64,000 nt of DNA from Vibrio sp. 10N. Its GTDB lineage: Bacteria > Pseudomonadota > Gammaproteobacteria > Enterobacterales > Vibrionaceae. The stretch is taken from the NCBI RefSeq assembly GCF_036245475.1, contig NZ_BTPM01000002.1, positions 1,612,001 through 1,676,000 of the forward strand, written 5' to 3'. A program made the translations under genes and the position numbers. The notes under the pieces were generated by a model. It was not told the origin of the DNA and made no database searches. It saw only the letters and a list, made by a program, of their open reading frames with translations. The stretch's first letter is position 1. Each line of letters opens with the position of its first letter. This document shows, piece by piece, positions 47,552 through 56,332 of the stretch.

Positions 47552-48781
47552 ATGAAAATTGTGAAACACCTCGCTGCTACCGCCATACTTGGCGCTTCCC
47601 TCTCAACAACCGCTTGGGCGGGCGAGTTAGTGATTAACTCGGATCAAGCAGACCCTGCACCAAAAGAAGCGTGGGCTGAAATCGTGAAACGATTTGAAGC
47701 TGAAAACCCAGACATTACGGTGAAGTACAACTTGTATGATAAAGAAGCGTACAAGACGACAATTCGTAACTGGCTGGTCACGTCTCCACCGGATGTTGTG
47801 TTCTGGTATGCGGGTAACCGAATGAAAACATTCGTTGATCGTGGACTATTGGAAGATGTAAGTGACATTTGGGCTGACAACAACATGGCTCAAGATTTTA
47901 AATCGGCAGCGCCAGCGATGACGGTAAATGGTAAGCAATACGGTGTGCCTTACACTTACTATCAATGGGGTGTGTACTACCGTAAAGACATCTTCGAGAA
48001 GTATGGTATCGCTGAACCAAAAACGTGGGATGAGCTAAAAGCTGCAGCTGCGACACTGAAGAAGAATGAAGTGGCGCCCTTTGCCATCGGTACCAAGTAC
48101 CTATGGACAGCAGCAGGTTGGTTCGACTACATCAACCTACGTACCAACGGTCTTGATTTCCACATCGACTTGATGGACGGCAAAGTACCTTACACTGATG
48201 ATCGAGTTAAGAAGACTTTTGCAAATTGGGCTGAGCTGGTGGAGCCTGGCTACTACCTAGACAACCACGCCTCTTACTCTTGGCAGGAAGCGCAGCCGTT
48301 CTTGTATAACGGTGAAGCGGCTATGTACCTGATTGGTAACTTTATTGCTCCTAACTTCCCTGCTGAGCTTGATGGCAAAATGGGCTTCTTCCAATTCCCA
48401 GTTATCGATCCTGCTGTGCCAATTGCAGAAGATGCGCCAATGGATACCATTCATATCCCAACCAAAGCGAAGAACAAAGAAGATGCACGTAAGTTCCTAG
48501 CGTTTGTAGCCAAACCAGAGATCCAGCAGTTGGTGAATGATGTACTACTGCAGATCCCAACCAACAGTAAAGCCAAGCCTGCTGATGATGAATTCCTAAA
48601 CATCGGCGTGGAAATGTTGGCAGATGCGAGCGGTACGGCTCAGTTCTACGACCGCGATACCGATCCTGCGATGGCGAAAGAAGGCATGAAGGGCTTCCAA
48701 GAGTTCATGGTGAAACCTGAGCGTGTGGATCAAATCCTAAAACGTCTTGAAAAAGTACGTCAGCGCACGTTTAAGAACTAA
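47552..48781 (+). CDS. Sugar ABC transporter substrate-binding protein (family 1)
   Basis: This 409-aa periplasmic binding protein starts at ATG 47552, with AAGGA upstream, and has a signal peptide (KHLAATAILGASLSTTAWA, cleaved near residue 23). The mature protein begins GELVINSDQADPAPK and has the family 1 pattern of oligosaccharide-binding proteins, including PPDVVFWYAGNRMKTF, YGVPYTYYQWGVYYRKD and NGEAAMYLIGNFIAPNFP. It captures the sugar for the two permeases. The ligand is inferred to be a galactoside from the surrounding hydrolases. It ends the importer transcript, as a strong terminator follows. Confidence 0.92.
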   Translation: MKIVKHLAATAILGASLSTTAWAGELVINSDQADPAPKEAWAEIVKRFEAENPDITVKYNLYDKEAYKTTIRNWLVTSPPDVVFWYAGNRMKTFVDRGLLEDVSDIWADNNMAQDFKSAAPAMTVNGKQYGVPYTYYQWGVYYRKDIFEKYGIAEPKTWDELKAAAATLKKNEVAPFAIGTKYLWTAAGWFDYINLRTNGLDFHIDLMDGKVPYTDDRVKKTFANWAELVEPGYYLDNHASYSWQEAQPFLYNGEAAMYLIGNFIAPNFPAELDGKMGFFQFPVIDPAVPIAEDAPMDTIHIPTKAKNKEDARKFLAFVAKPEIQQLVNDVLLQIPTNSKAKPADDEFLNIGVEMLADASGTAQFYDRDTDPAMAKEGMKGFQEFMVKPERVDQILKRLEKVRQRTFKN

Positions 48782-48811
48782 TCTGTAAAGCGTTTAAATA
48801 ACGATACCAAT

Positions 48812-48843
48812 GAGCGTTTCCAAACCATTGGAGCGCTCTTTTT
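48812..48843 (+). terminator. Terminator after the sugar-binding protein gene
   Basis: GAGCG, internal TTT, CCAA, loop ACCA, TTGG, AG, CGCTC and then TTTTT. Two stacked stems with a T run, between the binding-protein gene and lacZ. Partial read-through could still feed lacZ. Confidence 0.75.
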
Positions 48844-48882
48844 GTTTCAAAGCAGTTGTTAATGGAACCATAGGAAGTAGAG

Positions 48883-51800
48883 ATGAGAACTTTTGCCCAA
48901 GTGATGGCGGCACGAGAGTGGGAAAATCAACACGTTGTTCAGCGCAACGTACTGACCGCTCACGCGCCTTTGCATGCCTACAGCAGTATTGAGCAAGCTC
49001 GAGTTGGTGACGCATCAGATAATCAAACCTCGCTTAATGGGCAGTGGCAGTTTACCTTGCTGACAGCGCCAGAGGCGATGTCAGAAGCCTTTACTGAGCC
49101 AGATTTTGAGGATTCAGACTGGCACTCTCTTCCGGTTCCTTCTAACTGGCAATTGCACGGTTTTGATAAACCAATCTACACCAATGTGAAGTACCCATTT
49201 GTCGATAATCCTCCTTACGTTCCAGAGCAGAACCCAACAGGGGTGTATCGTAAAAATTTTGATTATTCACCACGAGAAAACACGTCCACCACCATCACCT
49301 TTGATGGTGTGAACAGTGCATTCCATTTATGGTGTAACGGACATTGGGTAGGGTATTCACAAGATTCTCGACTGCCGGCTGAGTTTGACCTTAGCCAGCA
49401 TCTGATATCGGGTCGCAACCAACTAACCGTGATGGTGCTGAGATGGTCTGACGGCTCTTATCTTGAAGATCAAGATATGTGGTGGCTAAGTGGCATCTTC
49501 CGTGATGTTACTTTGCGCACGAAACCTATAACGCATATAGCGGATGTGGAGACTGTCGCCAGTTTACAACCTGGTTATCGAGATGGTCTGCTAACGGTGA
49601 CGACAACGGTATCCTCGCCAAGCGACACACTTAAAGTGAACGTGGCACTATTTGATGCAGCAGGTAATGAAATAGCAGCTCAAACTCAAGTATTTGGCGT
49701 CGAATTTGTCGATGAAAAAGGTGCGTGGGACAACAAAGCGATTCATCGCTTGTCGGTAGCCGATGTGAAAGCTTGGAGCGCCGAAGCGCCACATTTGTAT
49801 CGCGTTGTCGTGTCACTCATTGATGACCAGAATCAGCTCATTGACTGCGAAGCCTATTCGGTTGGTTTTCGCAATGTCGAAGTCTTAAATGGCCAGCTCT
49901 GCGTCAACGGCAAGCCGCTTCTTATTCGTGGCGTCAATCGTCATGAGCATCATCCAGAGCTTGGGCATGTCATGACTCGCGAGGCGATGATAGAAGACAT
50001 CAAACTCCTAAAGCAAAATAATTTTAACGCGGTACGTACCGCGCACTACCCCAACCATCCGATTTGGTATCAACTGTGTGATGAGTTTGGGCTGTATTTA
50101 GTTGATGAAGCCAACATAGAAACCCATGGCCAAGTGCCAATGTGCCGTTTGTCTGACGACAGCGAATGGCTGAACGCTTATATGCGACGCATGGTGAATT
50201 TGGTCGAGCGAGATAAAAACCACCCGTCTGTGATTGTATGGTCGCTTGGCAATGAATCGGGCATCGGCGGCAATCATCATGCAATGTATCAATGGGTTAA
50301 ACAGCGTGACCCATCGAGACCAGTGCAGTATGAAGGCGGCGGTGCGATGACGGCGGCGACAGACATTATTTGTCCTATGTACGCGCGCGTAAACTGGGAC
50401 TTGCCTGTGGTTGGGCACCAGCCAGAAGTTACTCCGCGTATCGGCATCAAAAAGGCCATAGCGCTTCCGAATGAATCACGGCCGCTGATCTTGTGTGAGT
50501 ACGCCCACGCAATGGGAAACAGCTTGGGAAGCTTTGTCGACTATTGGCAAGCGTTTCGTGACCATCCAAGATTGCAAGGCGGCTTTATTTGGGATTGGGT
50601 CGATCAAGGCCTGAGTAAAGTGGATGACAAAGGGCGTCATTACTGGGCGTACGGCGGCGACTTTGGTGATGAAATTAACGACCGCCAATTCTGTATCAAT
50701 GGTTTGATATTCCCTGATAGAACGGCGCACCCTGCCTTGTTTGAAGTGAAAAAAGCTCAGCAATATTATCAGTTTAAGCTAGTTAGTGAGCAGCCACTTA
50801 CTATCGAAATAGAGAATGAGAACCTGTTTGTTGCCAGCGACAATGAAGTCCTTTACTGGCAACTGATCCAAGATGGCACGCCGAGTACTTCTGGCGAATT
50901 AGCCATGACAATTCAGCCCGGGCAGAAACAGCAGATCACCTTATGTGAGGTTATCGATAAGCAGCCCGGTGCCGAATACCATCTCAATTTAGAAACTAGA
51001 CTGAATGAAGAAACACCGTGGGCAGGGGCTGGGCATGTTACCGCGATAGAGCAAATAGAGCTGCAAGCTGTACCGACGCTTTTGGTGCCTAAAACGCCAC
51101 CCATCGCTCAGTTAGAAGTTGTAGAAACAGAACAGTGTCTCTCAGTGGTGAGCGATGATATTGCCTTTGAGTTTGATAGTGCCAGCGGCTATCTCGTGAG
51201 CTGCAAGGTTCACGGCGTTGAGAAGTTAACACAGCCGATTCAAAACAACTTTTATCGAGCGCCAATCGACAACGATATCGGTACCAGTGAAGCCAATAAG
51301 CTTGATCCCAACTCCTGGTTTGCTCGTTGGCAAACCGCAGGCTTGGCGAACTTAACTCGTGAGTGTCATTCCTTCGATTATCACTTGGTAGAGGATGGTG
51401 TCGATATCACCTGTGTAGCCATTTATAGCAACGATCAGACGCCAATCATTTCCAGCACTTGGCGTTACCACATTGATAGCGAAGGTCAGCTAACTATAGA
51501 CGTGGATGTCGCGTTTGCGAAAGGCCTACCACCAATGCCAAGAGTGGGATTGGAGCTCGGGCTATATCATCAGCCACAAGATGACACCCCTGTAGAGTGG
51601 TTTGGACGTGGGCCACATGAAAACTACCCTGACCGAATTGAGTCAGCGCACTTTGGTCGCTATCAACAGCCACTGTCTAGCATGCACACTGACTATATTT
51701 TTCCATCGGAAAATGGTCTGCGTTGCGACAACCGCGAGTTAAAGGTTGGCAGTTTGACGGTGACGGGCAAGTTTCATTTTTCTGTCAGCGAGTTCAGCCA

Positions 51801-51984
51801 ACATAGTTTAGCTGACGCAAAGCACACCAACGAGCTTGAAAAAGATGGCTGCTTGTATGTGCGTATCGATGGTTACCACATGGGCGTAGGAGGCGATGAC
51901 TCTTGGACACCAAGCGTTCACAAGGCTTATCAACTTCGCGAGCAACGCTATCGATATGAGGTAGCACTAAGATTTAATGCCTGA
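48883..51984 (+). CDS. lacZ: Beta-galactosidase, glycoside hydrolase family 2 (LacZ type)
   Basis: This 1033-aa enzyme hydrolyses lactose and other beta-galactosides. It has the full LacZ architecture: a sugar-binding jelly roll (PSNWQLHGFDKPIYTNVKYP), immunoglobulin-like domains, a TIM barrel and the C-terminal beta-galactosidase small-chain domain. The acid/base is Glu458 in GNESGIGG and the nucleophile is Glu539 in LCEYAHAMGNS, as in E. coli LacZ (1023 aa; Glu461 and Glu537). GGAAG precedes the ATG. There is no signal peptide, so it acts on imported sugar. It lies after the importer terminator and before galT. Confidence 0.96.
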   Translation: MRTFAQVMAAREWENQHVVQRNVLTAHAPLHAYSSIEQARVGDASDNQTSLNGQWQFTLLTAPEAMSEAFTEPDFEDSDWHSLPVPSNWQLHGFDKPIYTNVKYPFVDNPPYVPEQNPTGVYRKNFDYSPRENTSTTITFDGVNSAFHLWCNGHWVGYSQDSRLPAEFDLSQHLISGRNQLTVMVLRWSDGSYLEDQDMWWLSGIFRDVTLRTKPITHIADVETVASLQPGYRDGLLTVTTTVSSPSDTLKVNVALFDAAGNEIAAQTQVFGVEFVDEKGAWDNKAIHRLSVADVKAWSAEAPHLYRVVVSLIDDQNQLIDCEAYSVGFRNVEVLNGQLCVNGKPLLIRGVNRHEHHPELGHVMTREAMIEDIKLLKQNNFNAVRTAHYPNHPIWYQLCDEFGLYLVDEANIETHGQVPMCRLSDDSEWLNAYMRRMVNLVERDKNHPSVIVWSLGNESGIGGNHHAMYQWVKQRDPSRPVQYEGGGAMTAATDIICPMYARVNWDLPVVGHQPEVTPRIGIKKAIALPNESRPLILCEYAHAMGNSLGSFVDYWQAFRDHPRLQGGFIWDWVDQGLSKVDDKGRHYWAYGGDFGDEINDRQFCINGLIFPDRTAHPALFEVKKAQQYYQFKLVSEQPLTIEIENENLFVASDNEVLYWQLIQDGTPSTSGELAMTIQPGQKQQITLCEVIDKQPGAEYHLNLETRLNEETPWAGAGHVTAIEQIELQAVPTLLVPKTPPIAQLEVVETEQCLSVVSDDIAFEFDSASGYLVSCKVHGVEKLTQPIQNNFYRAPIDNDIGTSEANKLDPNSWFARWQTAGLANLTRECHSFDYHLVEDGVDITCVAIYSNDQTPIISSTWRYHIDSEGQLTIDVDVAFAKGLPPMPRVGLELGLYHQPQDDTPVEWFGRGPHENYPDRIESAHFGRYQQPLSSMHTDYIFPSENGLRCDNRELKVGSLTVTGKFHFSVSEFSQHSLADAKHTNELEKDGCLYVRIDGYHMGVGGDDSWTPSVHKAYQLREQRYRYEVALRFNA

Positions 51985-52091
51985 GTGGATAAGGTGTAAC
52001 CGTTATCAATAACCTCACGGTGCTCACTATTAGTATCAGGCCACAACACCTTAATACATTGTATTTTATCGTATGACTTGATGAATACTTA

Positions 52092-52107
52092 GTGTAAACG
52101 TTTTCAT
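52092..52107. promoter_or_regulatory. GalR operator upstream of galT
   Basis: GTGTAAACGTTTTCAT fits the GalR consensus GTGKAANCGNTTVCAC except near its right end. It lies about 85 bases before galT, suggesting that galT-galK-galM have their own GalR-controlled promoter in the 206 bases after lacZ. Confidence 0.7.
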
Positions 52108-52190
52108 TGTCGCGAATTGGATCACGGATCGAGTGAGACAAGGCTTGATAATATGTTCAGCGGCGGGCAATTAACCTATTGAGAGAAGCT

Positions 52191-53243
52191 ATGACCGACA
52201 TTCAGTTTGACCCAGTGGATCATCCACATCGTCGTTACAACCCATTGACCGGGCAGTGGATCTTGGTGTCGCCACATCGTGCTAAGCGTCCTTGGAGTGG
52301 TCAGGATGAAAAGCCTGCTACGCAAGCGTTACTGAGCTTCGATGAAAACTGCTTCTTGTGTCCAACCAATGCTCGTATTTCTGGTGATGTGAACCCGGAT
52401 TACCAAGGCACTTACGTGTTTAGCAACGATTTCGCGGCACTAATGCCGGACTCTCCCGATGCGCCGCAATCCGACAACCCCTTATTTAGAACTCAAGGGG
52501 TACGCGGTTTAAGCCGAGTGATTTGCTTCTCTCCTGATCACAGCAAAACTTTGCCTGAGCTCAGTGTCAGTAAGATCCGCGGCGTTATCGATACCTGGAA
52601 TGAGCAGATTGAAGAGTTAGGTAAAGAGTACATTTGGGTACAAGCGTTTGAGAACAAGGGCGAAACCATGGGGTGCTCACAACCGCATCCCCACGGCCAG
52701 ATTTGGGCGAACAGCTTTTTGCCAAATGAAATCGAGCGCAAAGACAAGCACTTACGAGAGTATTTTGAGCAATATGGCTCAAATCTGCTGGTCGATTATG
52801 TGGAGGCGGAGCGGCAAGACGGTTCAAGAACCGTGGTTGAAACCGAACACTGGCTCGCCGTTGTACCGTACTGGGCAGCGTGGCCGTTTGAAACCATGTT
52901 GCTACCAAAAGCGCATGTTCGCCGTATGAGCGAACTCAGCGATGAGCAGCGAGATGATTTGGCGGTGGCGATGAAAAAACTGACCAGTCGCTACGACAAC
53001 CTATTCCAGTGTTCTTTCCCATATTCCATGGGTTGGCACTTCGCACCGTTCTTTGAAGACAGTGAGAATATTGAACATTGGCAGTTACACGCACTGTTTT
53101 ATCCACCACTACTGCGCAGCGCCACAGTGAGAAAGTTCATGGTGGGCTATGAAATGCTCGCCGAGTCGCAGCGTGACTTGACTGCAGAGCAAGCGGCTGA
53201 GCGACTAAGAGCGTTGAGTGATGTGCATTACAAAGAGCAGTAA
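52191..53243 (+). CDS. galT: Galactose-1-phosphate uridylyltransferase
   Basis: This 350-aa Leloir-pathway enzyme exchanges UMP between UDP-glucose and galactose-1-phosphate. I use ATG 52191, with GAGAGAAG just upstream; a TTG at 52179 is less likely. The catalytic HPH is His166-Pro167-His168 in GCSQPHPHGQIW. Zinc ligands Cys54, Cys57 (CFLC) and His117 are in the E. coli positions. The length is typical. It is the first of three Leloir genes and is followed by galK after 60 bases. Confidence 0.95.
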   Translation: MTDIQFDPVDHPHRRYNPLTGQWILVSPHRAKRPWSGQDEKPATQALLSFDENCFLCPTNARISGDVNPDYQGTYVFSNDFAALMPDSPDAPQSDNPLFRTQGVRGLSRVICFSPDHSKTLPELSVSKIRGVIDTWNEQIEELGKEYIWVQAFENKGETMGCSQPHPHGQIWANSFLPNEIERKDKHLREYFEQYGSNLLVDYVEAERQDGSRTVVETEHWLAVVPYWAAWPFETMLLPKAHVRRMSELSDEQRDDLAVAMKKLTSRYDNLFQCSFPYSMGWHFAPFFEDSENIEHWQLHALFYPPLLRSATVRKFMVGYEMLAESQRDLTAEQAAERLRALSDVHYKEQ

Positions 53244-53303
53244 CCACCCTATTTTTAACGGCAGCAGACGCTACCGTGATTAGCCAAGGATTGAGGGCGT
53301 ATT

Positions 53304-54470
53304 ATGTCTGAATTAATAACTAACGTGAAAAGCGTGTTTAAACAGGTATTGGACTATCAACCGACCCATATTATTCAAGCGCCAGGTCGAGTGAACTTAA
53401 TTGGCGAACATACCGATTATAACGATGGCTTTGTGTTGCCCTGTGCTATTAACTACCAAACCGTCGTCGCTGCAGCAAAGCGCGAAGATAACCTCATTCG
53501 TTTGGTATCGGTCGATTATGGCAATGATACCGATGAATTTGACCTCTCCAAACCGATAGAGTTTTTGCCAGGAAAAATGTGGGCAAATTACATTCGTGGC
53601 GTGGTGAAATTCTTGCTAGCCCGAGGCTATAGATTTAGCGGTGCTGACATTTGTGTCACGGGCAATGTCCCTCAAGGTGCGGGCCTGAGCTCTTCTGCAG
53701 CTTTGGAAGTGGTGATTGGGCAGACTTTCAAAACACTTTACGAACTCGATATCAGCCAAGCCGAAATTGCGCTTAATGGTCAGAAAGCTGAAAATGAGTT
53801 TGTGGGTTGCAACTGCGGCATTATGGACCAAATGATTTCCGCCAAAGGCGAGCAAAATCACGCCATGTTGCTTGATTGTCGAACGTTGGAATCGGAAGCG
53901 GTGTCGATGCCAGAGGAAATGGCAGTGGTCATCATTAACTCCAATAAACAGCGTGGTCTTGTCGACAGTGAGTACAACACAAGACGCCTGCAGTGCGAAC
54001 AAGCGGCTCAGGTATTTGGCGTCAAAGCGCTGCGTGATGTGAGTATTGAAGAGTTCAATCAAAACCAACAAAGCTTAGAAGAGGTTGTTGCTAAAAGAGC
54101 GCGCCACGTTATCACTGAAAATGACCGAACTCTTGAGGCTGCGAAGGCATTGCGAGCTCAAGAGATGAAACGTTTGGGCGAGCTCATGGCCGAATCACAC
54201 GCTTCGATGCGTGATGATTTTGAGATCACCGTGAGCGAAATAGATTGCTTAGTTGACATTGTCAAAGATGTGATTGGCGACCAAGGCGGCGTGAGAATGA
54301 CTGGTGGCGGCTTTGGCGGCTGTATCGTTGCATTGATCCCGCCAAGTCTAACCGATGCCGTTGAGCAAGCTGTGACCGCGAAGTATCAAGCAGCCACTGG
54401 ATTGCAAGCATCGATTTATGTGTGCCAAGCAAGTGCAGGGTCAGGTGTTGTAGAAGTGCTTGAGCATTGA
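53304..54470 (+). CDS. galK: Galactokinase
   Basis: This 388-aa GHMP kinase phosphorylates galactose at C1. The galactokinase signature GRVNLIGEHTDYNDG begins at residue 28, the ATP-binding loop PQGAGLSSSAAL is at 123-134, the catalytic base Asp175 is in CGIMDQM, and the third GHMP motif is RMTGGGFGGC. These match E. coli GalK closely. It lies between galT and galM with short gaps, as in a Leloir operon. Confidence 0.96.
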   Translation: MSELITNVKSVFKQVLDYQPTHIIQAPGRVNLIGEHTDYNDGFVLPCAINYQTVVAAAKREDNLIRLVSVDYGNDTDEFDLSKPIEFLPGKMWANYIRGVVKFLLARGYRFSGADICVTGNVPQGAGLSSSAALEVVIGQTFKTLYELDISQAEIALNGQKAENEFVGCNCGIMDQMISAKGEQNHAMLLDCRTLESEAVSMPEEMAVVIINSNKQRGLVDSEYNTRRLQCEQAAQVFGVKALRDVSIEEFNQNQQSLEEVVAKRARHVITENDRTLEAAKALRAQEMKRLGELMAESHASMRDDFEITVSEIDCLVDIVKDVIGDQGGVRMTGGGFGGCIVALIPPSLTDAVEQAVTAKYQAATGLQASIYVCQASAGSGVVEVLEH

Positions 54471-54501
54471 GAATGACTGACTTTGAGATAAGAGGATTGC
54501 G

Positions 54502-55536
54502 ATGACAGCCATAATGAATGGACTTGCAGCAGACGGCAAACCACCTTCACTTTACACCTTGTCGAATGCTTCTGGAATGGAAGTAACGGTGATGGATGTT
54601 GGTGCGACATGGCTCAGTTGTAAGCTCCCTATCGACGATGAAAAACGAGAAGTGCTGTTGGGCGTTGATACGATGGAGGACTTTGCGCGTCAAAAGGTCT
54701 TCTTAGGTGCGACAGTCGGCCGCTTTGCCAATCGAATCGCTGGTGGAAGGTTTAAGATTGATGGCCACGAGTTTCAAGCCGTGACCAACCAATCAGGCAA
54801 CAGTTTACACGGCGGCTTGGATGGCTTTGATAAGCGCCGTTGGAATTTGGTTGAGAAGAGTGATAACAGTGTTGAGCTCAGTTTAGTTTCAGCCGATGGT
54901 GACCAAGGGTTCCCCGGCGAGCTAATGGTGAGTGTCCGCTATAGCCTTAGTGAACAAAACCAAGTACTTATTGACTACAGTGCGACAACAACCGCGGCAA
55001 CGCCGGTTAACCTAACCAATCACGCTTACTTTAATCTTTTGGGGGCTGAGTCTGAAGAGGATATCTTAGGTCATAGCTTGCAGATTCGTGCTTCGCACTA
55101 TTTGCCGACACAAGCGGATGGTATTCCTTTTACAGAACCAGAGGCTGTTGCGGGGACCAGTTTCGATTTCAATATGACCAAGCCCATTTCGACCCATCTA
55201 TTGGCCGATGAGCAGCAACGACAAGCAAATGGGTATGATCATTGTTACGTTTTAGAGAGCCAAGGTAACGAGCCGGTGGCGCGTCTCGTCTCTCCAGATA
55301 GTCGTGTTGAAATGAGCGTCTTCACGACGAAACCAGGAATGCAGCTGTATACGGGTAACTGGCTAGCGAATACACCTAATCGCCTAGGCGGACTATACAA
55401 AGATTATCAAGGGGTAGCGCTGGAAACTCAGTTTTATCCAGACTCGCCCAATCGCGGCTGGAAAGAGTCAGATGCGATTCTTCGACCTGGCAATCAGTAT
55501 AAGCACAGTACAAGTTACGAGTTTGCCATCAAATAA
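54502..55536 (+). CDS. galM: Aldose 1-epimerase (galactose mutarotase)
   Basis: This 344-aa enzyme interconverts beta- and alpha-galactose, so that LacZ products can enter the kinase. Catalytic residues are present: His103 in SLHGGLDGFDK, His174 in LTNHAYFNL and Glu308 in ALETQFYPDSPN, as in E. coli GalM. AAGAGGA precedes the ATG. It is the last gene of the operon and its stop is only 6 bases from the converging cupin gene. No terminator is visible between them. Confidence 0.95.
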   Translation: MTAIMNGLAADGKPPSLYTLSNASGMEVTVMDVGATWLSCKLPIDDEKREVLLGVDTMEDFARQKVFLGATVGRFANRIAGGRFKIDGHEFQAVTNQSGNSLHGGLDGFDKRRWNLVEKSDNSVELSLVSADGDQGFPGELMVSVRYSLSEQNQVLIDYSATTTAATPVNLTNHAYFNLLGAESEEDILGHSLQIRASHYLPTQADGIPFTEPEAVAGTSFDFNMTKPISTHLLADEQQRQANGYDHCYVLESQGNEPVARLVSPDSRVEMSVFTTKPGMQLYTGNWLANTPNRLGGLYKDYQGVALETQFYPDSPNRGWKESDAILRPGNQYKHSTSYEFAIK

Positions 55537-55542
55537 ACTCGA

Positions 55543-56205
55543 CTATAAATGCCCAGTCTTGACGTAAATAAGCGCACCATCTTCTTTGGTGAAGGGGGTG
55601 TGCTTGCTAAGGTGAGGACTGCGGATCCAAGTGCCTTTAGGGTATTCACCATGCTCGTCATAAAAGGTGCCTTCTAGTACCAATATTTCTTCTCCGCCCC
55701 AATGTTGGTGGGCATTGAACTGGGTATTGGGCGCCCATTTAACTAGCGAAACATGCTCAGCTTCAAACTCATGTAGCGGCATCACGGTGAGTCCGTCGAC
55801 CAATCCTCGATACCATGACTGCTTTAATGTATTGATGCAAAACTGAGCTTGGTCTTGCTCATGGAACTGGTGCAGTTTGACGAAGATAGTCGCACCGTCA
55901 GAGCCAATTTTCGGCGTATGTGCGCTGCCAATGGGATTACGGACATAGCTGCCTGCTGGGTAGTCGCCGTGCTCATCGGAAAAGGTGCCTTCCAAAACGT
56001 AAAACTCTTCACCGCCGCTGTGGGTGTGTGCTGAAAACGCACTATTTGGCTCATAGTGTACGATGGAAGTCACGCGTCCCACTTCATCACCAATACGGTC
56101 CAAACGCATGCGACTAACGCCGGGCATAGGAGAGTCAACCCACTGGTAGTCTGTTGGTCGTATTACTACGCGCTGGTCAAAATCGGCGTTGATTAGAGTT
56201 TCCAT
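55543..56205 (-). CDS. Tandem cupin protein, ChrR-like
   Basis: This 220-aa protein consists of two cupin barrels. I start it at ATG 56205, with GGGAG upstream; a longer frame to 56394 overlaps the transporter gene and is not supported. Metal ligands recur in both halves: HTHSGGEE with His60, His62 and a Glu, plus His96; and HQHWGGEE with His166, His168 and a Glu, plus His202. LEGTFSDEHGDYPAGS and LEGTFYDEHGEYPKGT repeat the same strand pattern. It resembles the cupin domain of ChrR anti-sigma factors. It follows the bacteriocin-type transporter gene by 127 bases on the same strand. A role in that cluster is possible but unproven. Confidence 0.8.
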   Translation of the reverse strand: METLINADFDQRVVIRPTDYQWVDSPMPGVSRMRLDRIGDEVGRVTSIVHYEPNSAFSAHTHSGGEEFYVLEGTFSDEHGDYPAGSYVRNPIGSAHTPKIGSDGATIFVKLHQFHEQDQAQFCINTLKQSWYRGLVDGLTVMPLHEFEAEHVSLVKWAPNTQFNAHQHWGGEEILVLEGTFYDEHGEYPKGTWIRSPHLSKHTPFTKEDGALIYVKTGHL

Positions 56206-56332
56206 ACTTGCAGAGCTCCCAAAACATTCTTGTAATTTTAGACTACTACGTGTGAGACAGACAATCATGATCATCGATACGATGGCGTAACTCCACGAAG
56301 GTGTTAATTTTAACGTTTTCGTGGTCCTCGAC

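Noticed and set aside
48783..48800. Third GalR-like operator upstream of lacZ (TGTAAAGCGTTTAAAT)
   Set aside because: It has a CG centre and AT-rich arms, but the flanking bases do not align to the GalR consensus without a shift.
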